DNA from: Apostichopus japonicus
Lineage: Eukaryota > Echinodermata > Holothuroidea > Aspidochirotida > Stichopodidae
Direction of reading: 5' to 3'
NCBI RefSeq assembly: GCF_037975245.1
Contig: NC_092562.1
Span: 7,231,501-7,295,500, forward strand
DNA: 64,000 bases
Positions 57,214 to 64,000 of this stretch are shown here, piece by piece. How positions within the stretch are numbered: the first letter of the stretch is position 1; every line of letters starts with the position of its first letter. The notes beneath the pieces were generated by a model. It searched no databases. It was not told the origin of the DNA and was given only the letters and a program-made list of their open reading frames with translations. The translations under genes and the position numbers were made by a program.

Positions 57214-57757
57214 TGTAGCGACCTACTTTGGAATTTCAGTCATTGTCGGTTTTTACTAAATATCTCATTAGTCATTACTCTCGGGCAAATGGACATAAGC
57301 GATTAACCCATGACCCCGGGTTGTGTGACTCAACCGTTAGGAACGAGTCTTTGGCCAAAAAGAGGAGTTCTTCCCACGATATCATTCTCCTATCGAAATC
57401 ACGCTCGATAACAAGTGTTTTTCAATTATCGCATCTACGATCATTTATATTGGAGTTTCCGCTGTTAATTCATATTAATTAGTCCGGGATCTATCATTAA
57501 TGCATCAGTGCACGTTATTGGAATTCTTTGATTTCATTCTGAGGATCACGACTTTCACGACTTAATTATTAAACAACGTATTGGATTAGTGGTTACAAGA
57601 GTATTTTGAGTTGTCCCGTTTCTATATTTTGTTATTAGGAAGAAACTATCGCTGTTCTGCGCCAGGCACCAGCGACGCCCTTCTTATAAAAACTGGAACT
57701 GGTTAGAGAATTCTGTGAAGAAAAAAGGTGAGTTTATAAACGTATTAAAATTCACTA
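57214..57757 (+). repeat. Ty3 3' LTR
   Basis: 544 bp, no difference seen from 55728-56271. It is followed by the target duplication AAACGC. Confidence 0.93.
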
Positions 57758-57763
57758 AAACGC

Positions 57764-58060
57764 ATCCAATATAATTGGGATCTTCTACACAATATGGGCC
57801 ATCTACATACCAAGTATGAAATCCCTCCAAGTTATCCCTTCCTATCAGCTGTTTACATGGTTTTTAGTTTGACCTCAAATGACCGTTGACCTCCACCAAA
57901 GCATTAAGAGACTTCCCAATATGGGTTACCCACATGTAGAGTATGAATTTAATACAAGCTTCAATTATTGAGATATTGTGTTTACAAGAAAGTGTCACAA
58001 ACACACACACGCATACACACAAACCCACACAATCATCATCCCATTGATTTCTTCAGCCTT
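57764..58060. repeat. Dispersed 'CCACCAAAAACAATAG' repeat, copy 3 with (CA)n tail
   Basis: GACCTCAAATGACCGTTGACC, CTCCACCAAAGCATTAAGAG and GAGATATTGTGTTTACAAG match copies near 39400 and 54920. It ends in ACACACACACGCATACACACA. It is the right flank of the Ty3 insertion site. Confidence 0.65.
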
Positions 58061-58335
58061 CGGCAAGGAATAAAAAAGAGACCTGTTTCTAAATTTATCA
58101 CCCAGAGAAATGCAGTAACTGGAATACTATGACTCAGACTTTTCTCTTTTCTTTTCTTTTTATTTCAAACCAAAAATATAGTATAAATGTAAAAATACAT
58201 GAGGTACACAAAGTATGAATATATTGGGTAAGAGAAAAAATGTGATAAGGAGCTTGAAAGAAACTTGATTGAAATGTACTGTAAGAGTCATTACAATCCC
58301 AGTTGCCTATGCACTCCACCCACCTCAGAAGACTT

Positions 58336-58568
58336 AATAATAATAATAATGATGATGATGACAAAGACAACGATGATCATACTAATAATAATCGTGATAA
58401 CGATAATAATAGTAACAGCAGCAATAATAATAAGAAGAAGAATGATGATGATAATAAAAATAATAATAGTAACAACAATAATAAAAATAAGAATGATGAC
58501 AATGACGACAATAATAATAGTAACAACAACCACAATAATAACAATAAGAATGATGACGATGAATGATA
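58336..58568. repeat. Trinucleotide-rich low-complexity tract (AAT/GAT/AAC)
   Basis: About 230 bp consist almost wholly of AATAAT, GATGAT, AACAAC and AAGAAG words. Open frames on both strands through it (Asn-, Ile- or Leu-rich) are artefacts of composition. Confidence 0.95.
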
Positions 58569-61500
58569 AAAATAAAAGGCATTTATACATAAGTTGCTAA
58601 TGGATTGGTGTACCTGAAACTCTCGACCCACCCACCCCCACCTCACCCCTTTGCTTTTCTGAATGGATGTGTGCAAGTTGTCATGGTTCACTATTTCACT
58701 CAAAAATCGCTGCAACATGCTTGGACCTCATAAACACTGAATGCTCCAAATCACTGTATTTCAGATGTTGTCAGCAACTGTTTCCATCGTTGAGGCATTT
58801 CAAGTAATACACTTTGCATTGAATTGGCGCCTTCATGAATAAAATGTAAAATAAACAAATAGTTAGGAAGCAATACAATATATTTCGTATATTTCAGGAA
58901 GTTACAAAACAAGAAAATCAACAAATGTTCATAATTTCTGCATTCAATTTCATATGCTAAAATAATTAAGACGCATGGAAAACAACTTTTTTTTCACTTT
59001 GGTTGACATGTACTAGAGCCTATATCCCCTTTGGAAGACTGTTCGACCATGACGTGGACCCTTCATAATTTCTTTCACTAAGCAGGCTGTTGCCTCATAT
59101 GGCGAATTTCAATAATGCTGCTGTTTTGCGACTAGTAATTGTCATGATGGTGTATATGAGAATCCTACAACTAATCCTTTCCATTTTGATGTTTTTTCAT
59201 CATTGAAGTCCTCACACAGTGTTTTGTCCTGTTTCACTGCAAGAACAGCCAATATCTATAGTGCAGGTTTGCACTATAGATGTTGTCGGTTAAGTAGGAC
59301 TCTGCCACACACAAGGTTACTGAATGTGCCCCACTCTCACCCCTCTTGAATAGAAAAGGAACAAACACACACACACAAAATTAATGATGCATGAGCTAAG
59401 AACTCATTGAACATTCATAACTACTAATACATGGTCTCATTTACAAGTGAAGTTTATAAACAGGTGGCAAACCATGAACTATTGCTCATTCTTGAATAGT
59501 GACTGAAAGATAAAAGAAAATGTTCACAGATTGAAAGCAGACAGAACTAGGTACTGTAAATTGTTAACAGCCTTGGATCATCTGATTGAAGTAGTGGTAT
59601 CTAACTCTGAATAAGGAATTCACATTGCATGCAGATATACAATGGTAGTGGCAATAGGATGAATGACAGCTCCTACTAAAGAGGTTGAAGTTCACTTTCC
59701 AATTATTCTTTGATGCTTGCCTGTCAAAGGCTGTCATGCAGTGATGATGCTCTCAGTTCCCTTACTGAAAGATAGTTGACCTGAGGTTGTTTGGGACTTT
59801 GGGATTATTGAATGGTTGTTATCAAATCTCCCAGCAGTTACTGTAGGTAAAAGGCTAAAGGTTGAGAATTTCATTGGTGTCCTTGCTGTGGGTAGGCCTA
59901 TGTGAAATAATATCTGTGGGAGCGAGATCGGATCATATTAAACTTATCCTGGGTGTCCTAATGGTTTATCCATTACTATATGACTTCAAGGTGCTACTCA
60001 TGAAAAAATAGAATACTAAACTAATCAAGTTCTAAAAACAGTACAAATGCTTAAATGAAACATTTGGTAATATCTCACCACTCTTTTTCACAGTGACGAA
60101 AGTGCTATATTTCACGTCAACTAATGATCATATTGACAATAACTGAAACTGTTTTTATAGAGTTACTCTACCCTAATAGAAATCTAACCTGAATTTTAAA
60201 AAGCTTTCCTCAAAATATGTCACTCAGGAAGGGTTGTTTTCTGGGAGGGGGGGGGGGTGTCATTAGCTCATACTGTTTAAGATGTACATTTCTTTCCAAT
60301 GTACGAAGCTTATGGTAACATTGTAAGTAATTGTGATAACAAAGCAGCCAGCATTCATCATCAGTCAAATTACACATGGAGCCACTGAAGGTAAGTAATA
60401 CCATGACACTACTGTACATGCTACCAGTTGCTTATTATGCCAACTTAAAAAATAAACCAGTCATCACAATATTGCATATGACCTGGATTTCAACAAATCT
60501 AATTGACTTTGATGCTATAAATTGCAAACGTCCTTTAACCTTGGTCTCATGAAATTGATAGGTTAACTATAGAGTTACAATATCCATGAAACTTCTGTGG
60601 GTGATATCAATATACAATAAGGGCATACCTGCCCCTCCCCCTCCCCCTACATCCTTCTGATTGCTTACCCAGCAGGCAAATATGTTGCTGTCTGGAATAT
60701 TGGGTATTAGGTCCATTCGACTGAAACGACCAGTTTGGTTATCGCGTGGGTTGTCAGGATTATCATCATGAACAGCCATACGGTTCTGGATATTCCTGAA
60801 ATTTAATTAAAACAGGGTAGCCGTATGAACATTCACAAGTCATTCCCATGCTCTGAGATCATTTCTCATGTTTTTGCTTTGTCGTGACTGCTTCAAGGTG
60901 TCCTGGGTATTACAGGGTATTACACAAAGTCATTGCCCATGAAACCATGAGTATGAAGTATTGAATTCAATGGATTTTTTATACTTCTAGAAGTTTATGC
61001 TCTTATATGCTATGAGGATGCTGTGATGGATGGCTATATGTCAATTAAAAAAGAACAATTTAAAACCATGACATAAACACGATCATTTCACATACTGAGA
61101 GATGCCTTGTACTTACTGTGTTGGTCAGGAGAGGAAATTCATGGATATGTTACCTTCATGTTTTAAAGTTAAGTCTCTATTTTTCCATTTCATCTTTGTT
61201 TTGTGATTTGCTTGTAACCCTATCAAGAACATTGTTTCCCAGAATACATACTGTGTTTATGATTCTAATTGGCAACACCTCTCAGTTTTAGTCAGATACA
61301 CCCCCCCCCCCTCCACCCTAAGTACTACAAAGTGCTGACTGACAGGTGGTGGTTCCCAGTGTCAGCTACTATAGAATAACAATACTTGTCCATACTTTGG
61401 GGGGTATTTGGCATAGAGATTAGTCAACTTTTGGCTTTAAAGGTAGTCAGTGTAGGCCCCAAATTATAGCATGCTATTATTGCTAGAAGTTTTCAAAAAG

Positions 61501-62416
61501 TACTTTCCTGGAGACCGTTACTCTCCAAATTGTTCTCAGAAATTGTTAAGGAACACACAAGATTACTGATTGATTACTGACAGTTAGCTAAAAACAAGGG
61601 TTGTAACACAAACAGTTTAAGAATTTTGACCAAAGGTGACCATATTTGAGTATCTAGCATATTTGGGACCAATACAGCATACCTTTATGAGGAACCCCAC
61701 CTGGAATTAGTGATTTACTTGAAACCCTCTCAATGCATGTCTACTTTTTATACCGGGCCTCTGCATTGCACAAAACATTAAACTTATTAACTTTTTCATT
61801 GCAAGAATATAAGGAAATTCCAAGAGACCTTTACATAGCCACAGGAACAGTGAAACCACTTTATGTGTTTATTATGCTGTACCCAATTCCCACCACACTC
61901 CCTTATCACATATTGTCATTTTCTAATAAATTATCAAGTGATCATTGTTATTGCAGTTGAAGTCTCCTTTTTACTGGACACTGCCTTGATATACCATTCT
62001 ATGTGACATCATACTCAACTTCTACACAAGTATTACAGACACACTCACTATGCACAACGTAAACTATACAGTATGTGGATATGAATCCAATTATTCATAA
62101 AGCACCTGCACTTTTGAGGTAATGTTCCTCCACATGCTCATGTATGCTGTGTCCACTATTGTTCCAGTTTCAGCATTAAACACTTCTGGGGTGGAACACT
62201 GCCGAAAATTGACAAAATATAGACAGATGATAAACATGATTCAGTGACTAATGCATGTCCTTCATGGAAAACTGGGAAACACAGAATAGCAAATAAGTGG
62301 GAGAAATTATGGAGAACATTATACAAGATGCACATTGTTCATGATAACTTCATCTGGGGTGGTGAGTTTGCAAAGTTAAGCACAAAGGGATGACAAGGGA
62401 AAATATGAGTTTATAA
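58569..62416. other. Intergenic DNA
   Basis: No recognisable gene or bounded element over 3.8 kb. It holds a G tract (about 60247-60257), a C tract (about 61302-61311) and a short palindromic phrase CTATAGTGCAGGTTTGCACTATAG near 59257. The rest is unremarkable AT-rich sequence. Confidence 0.5.
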
Positions 62417-62582
62417 GGGGTTAATCAATGGTCTAGCGTGCGTTACTCACAGGATTAATGCACGATCGGGGGATAATGCAAGCGATGCACGAGGGCGGAG
62501 CCTGAGTGCATCCAGCAATAGCATTAACACCCGGAGTGCATTTATCATGTGAGTAACGCACTCTAGACCGTTGATTAACCCC
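62417..62582. repeat. Inverted repeat with 47-bp arms
   Basis: Arms 62417-62463 (GGGGTTAATCAATGGTCTAG...) and 62536-62582 are imperfect inverted partners, sharing GTGCGTTACTCACA and GTTAATCAA. The loop of about 72 bp contains ATGCACGA and GTGCATCC words. A third partial copy of the core is at 62684-62714. A foldback MITE is likely. Confidence 0.75.
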
Positions 62583-62683
62583 GTTCATTCATACACTACC
62601 ATTTGTGTGGGGGAAAAATCATAAAACAAAACATGTTTGGTTACATATAACCAAAGATTTATTAAAGTGATGCCCCGTAATTT

Positions 62684-62714
62684 TACCGTGCGTTACTCAC
62701 AGGATTAACCACGG
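62684..62714. repeat. Solo partial copy of the 62.4-kb inverted-repeat arm
   Basis: ACCGTGCGTTACTCACAGG followed by ATTAACCACGGT carries the arm core. It also forms a small inverted repeat of its own (ACCGTG...CACGGT). Confidence 0.65.
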
Positions 62715-64000
62715 TCAGCTGACCTGAATGGACCAATAGGATTTAGGAATCTTTACTAAGTATGAATGAATTTCCAGTCATCTAATGGTGTTTATGAACA
62801 CTTTGGCTTACAAGAGGTGCTTAAAATCATCCATTGTAAGCTCAGCCATTCCAACATGCTGTAATATTTGCATAGTTCATCAATATGCACAACTTTTTAG
62901 TGTCTGATGAGAAACGTATGCCTATGGGTGTAATAAAAATCTGTTCCAGTAGTTCAAAAGTTTGAGATGGCACCATCCAAACATGTTTCCTTTTCACATT
63001 TTTTGTTGTTTTTAACCTGAAATAAGTTGCCGAGCTAACAACCCCTTTGGAGTCTTTCATTGGAACACCATGCAGTGGCTATAATAAAGTCATGATTACT
63101 TTAAGATTACCCCTACCATAAACATTTGCTGTGTAGAGTGATGGACACTAAAAAGCAAGATCACAGAGAAAATTCCTATTTAGACAATGTGAGAAAATTT
63201 CAACGAGAGCTTTGCCACTGCAAACTCATGTAATGCCTCTTGTTACAAGTCTCATTATGGTGCCGCATACTTGACCTTGGAAACTGTTTGGCTGTATGAT
63301 ATCTGTTGATGGAATTGAACCACCTGCTGAACAAATTCTGCATCACCAGAACAGATTATATAATCGCCTAACAAATTTCCAAAAAGAAAGAAATCAATTT
63401 GGTCTATGTTACTAAACACCTGCAATTTTAAATGTCAAAAACCAAATCGTCCCTCAATACAATTGCCACATATAGGGAACGAACCTTTGGAGAAACATCA
63501 GCAGGGGGATGAATGTACAGATATGATAAATCAGTCATGGATGTGGAGTAAATCTCCACCTTTTGAAATATACATAGCCCACTTCATAAGGGGAAGAATA
63601 ATCATGTGCAACCTATAAAAAGGTTTTTTTTTTTGCAGACAATGCAAATGGCCAATCACAAATTTGCAACGAATAGTGTAGGCCTATTAAGGTTCATGAG
63701 TTCACACAGTTGGAGACCATTACATTTCAACATCTCAAACAGACCATTGTTTGTCTTCAAATCTACCATATTTCTGAAATATCCTGTGGGAAAAGGGATA
63801 ATTAATAACCTCTTTTTTTGAACAAACAGGGCTGGAGAAGAAACATTACAAAGCTACCTGTCTGAAAGATCCACACGAATCTTCAACAGGTCCTGCATCA
63901 TGAGTTTCCTTTTCAGATAATTAGGTCCAGGTGCCTAACGAGCTGTAAACGTTAACATGAAGAGTTAGGCCTTTGCCTAATTTACTACTTAAGTAAGGGC
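62715..64000. other. Intergenic DNA to window end
   Basis: No recognisable gene. A T-run at about 63625 and TAGGCCTATT near 63681 are the only marks. Confidence 0.5.

Larger units (their letters stand above)
55728..57757 (+). mobile_element. Ty3/gypsy LTR retrotransposon, internally deleted, recent
   Basis: A 2,030-bp element has two 544-bp LTRs that are identical by eye and a duplication AAACGC on both sides (55722-55727 and 57758-57763). The LTR ends TGTAGCG...CACTA are not the usual TG...CA. Because both LTRs are followed by AA, the boundary is uncertain by two bases (duplication 4-6 bp). A tRNA-Trp primer site and a polypurine tract are present, but gag, protease, RT, RNase H and the first half of integrase are missing. 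It inserted into the 'CCACCAAAAACAATAG' repeat family. Identical LTRs mean a recent insertion, so the deletion probably happened before or during transposition. Confidence 0.93.

Noticed and set aside
58265-58718. Asn-, Ile- and Leu-rich open frames on both strands
   Set aside because: They follow the trinucleotide tract and exist in several frames at once, so they reflect composition, not coding.
1-64000. CRISPR array, operons or prokaryotic signals
   Set aside because: None seen. The repeat content, tRNA-primed LTR elements and lack of dense genes are animal-like.

Overview
The window looks like repeat-rich intergenic DNA from a marine deuterostome, most likely an echinoderm. The grounds are AT-rich DNA (by eye), clusters of AGGCCTA/TAGGCCTA words (for example 2084-2150, 6041-6053, 8050-8057, 29341-29347), and a mobilome in which copia, Ty3, DIRS, RTE and CR1/L2-like retroelements sit beside hAT, TTAA-target and MULE-like DNA transposons. 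The species is not resolved. No confident intact host protein-coding gene was found. Almost every recognisable coding segment belongs to a mobile element.

Layout. 0.7-1.5 kb: a tRNA-like head, a 331-bp near-perfect palindrome, a (TA)n tract and a degenerate ~16-17 bp tandem array. 2.8-5.6 kb: small stem-loop, 120-bp tandem and ATCTGG repeats. 10.7-15.8 kb (minus strand): a nearly complete Ty1/copia element with 303-bp LTRs, GTATC target duplication, tRNA-iMet primer site, polypurine tract, intact 1058-codon pol and a broken gag/protease. 16.9-22.9 kb: an old tandem repeat family that hosts a degenerate DIRS-like tyrosine-recombinase retroelement (17.2-20.75 kb) and a hAT element (20.78-22.0 kb, 8-bp duplication). 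24.56-26.45 kb: a TTAA-flanked transposon with a THAP-domain start, consistent with Kolobok. 27.8-29.0 kb: an RTE-like LINE remnant. 35.2-36.3 kb: a decayed chromo/Tudor-knot-like gene copy. 30.2, 39.8/47.1 and 54.2 kb: three copies of one TTAA-flanked MITE. The middle copy is split by a 7.1-kb TTAA/TIR element, which itself contains a 266-bp MULE-like MITE with a 9-bp duplication. 50.0-50.6 kb: a CR1/L2-like LINE tail. 52.6-53.3 kb: a MITE-hairpin-MITE composite. 55.7-57.8 kb: a young Ty3/gypsy element with LTRs identical by eye and almost all of its interior lost. 58.3 kb: trinucleotide-rich DNA. 62.4 kb: another inverted repeat.

Most unusual signal. In the Ty3 element the primer-binding site does not stop at 18 nt. 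Forty nucleotides (56275-56314) are complementary to the 3' half of tRNA-Trp, ending exactly at the nucleotide 3' of the anticodon. They are fused directly to the middle of the integrase gene. This looks like a DNA copy of the tRNA primer made past its normal stop and then joined to an internal site.

The genes do not form a pathway. They work as separate element life cycles: capsid, protease, integrase, RT and RNase H for the copia element; RNase H and tyrosine recombinase for the DIRS-like one; integrase remnant plus cis signals for the Ty3 one. The DNA transposons are seen mainly through ends and target duplications.
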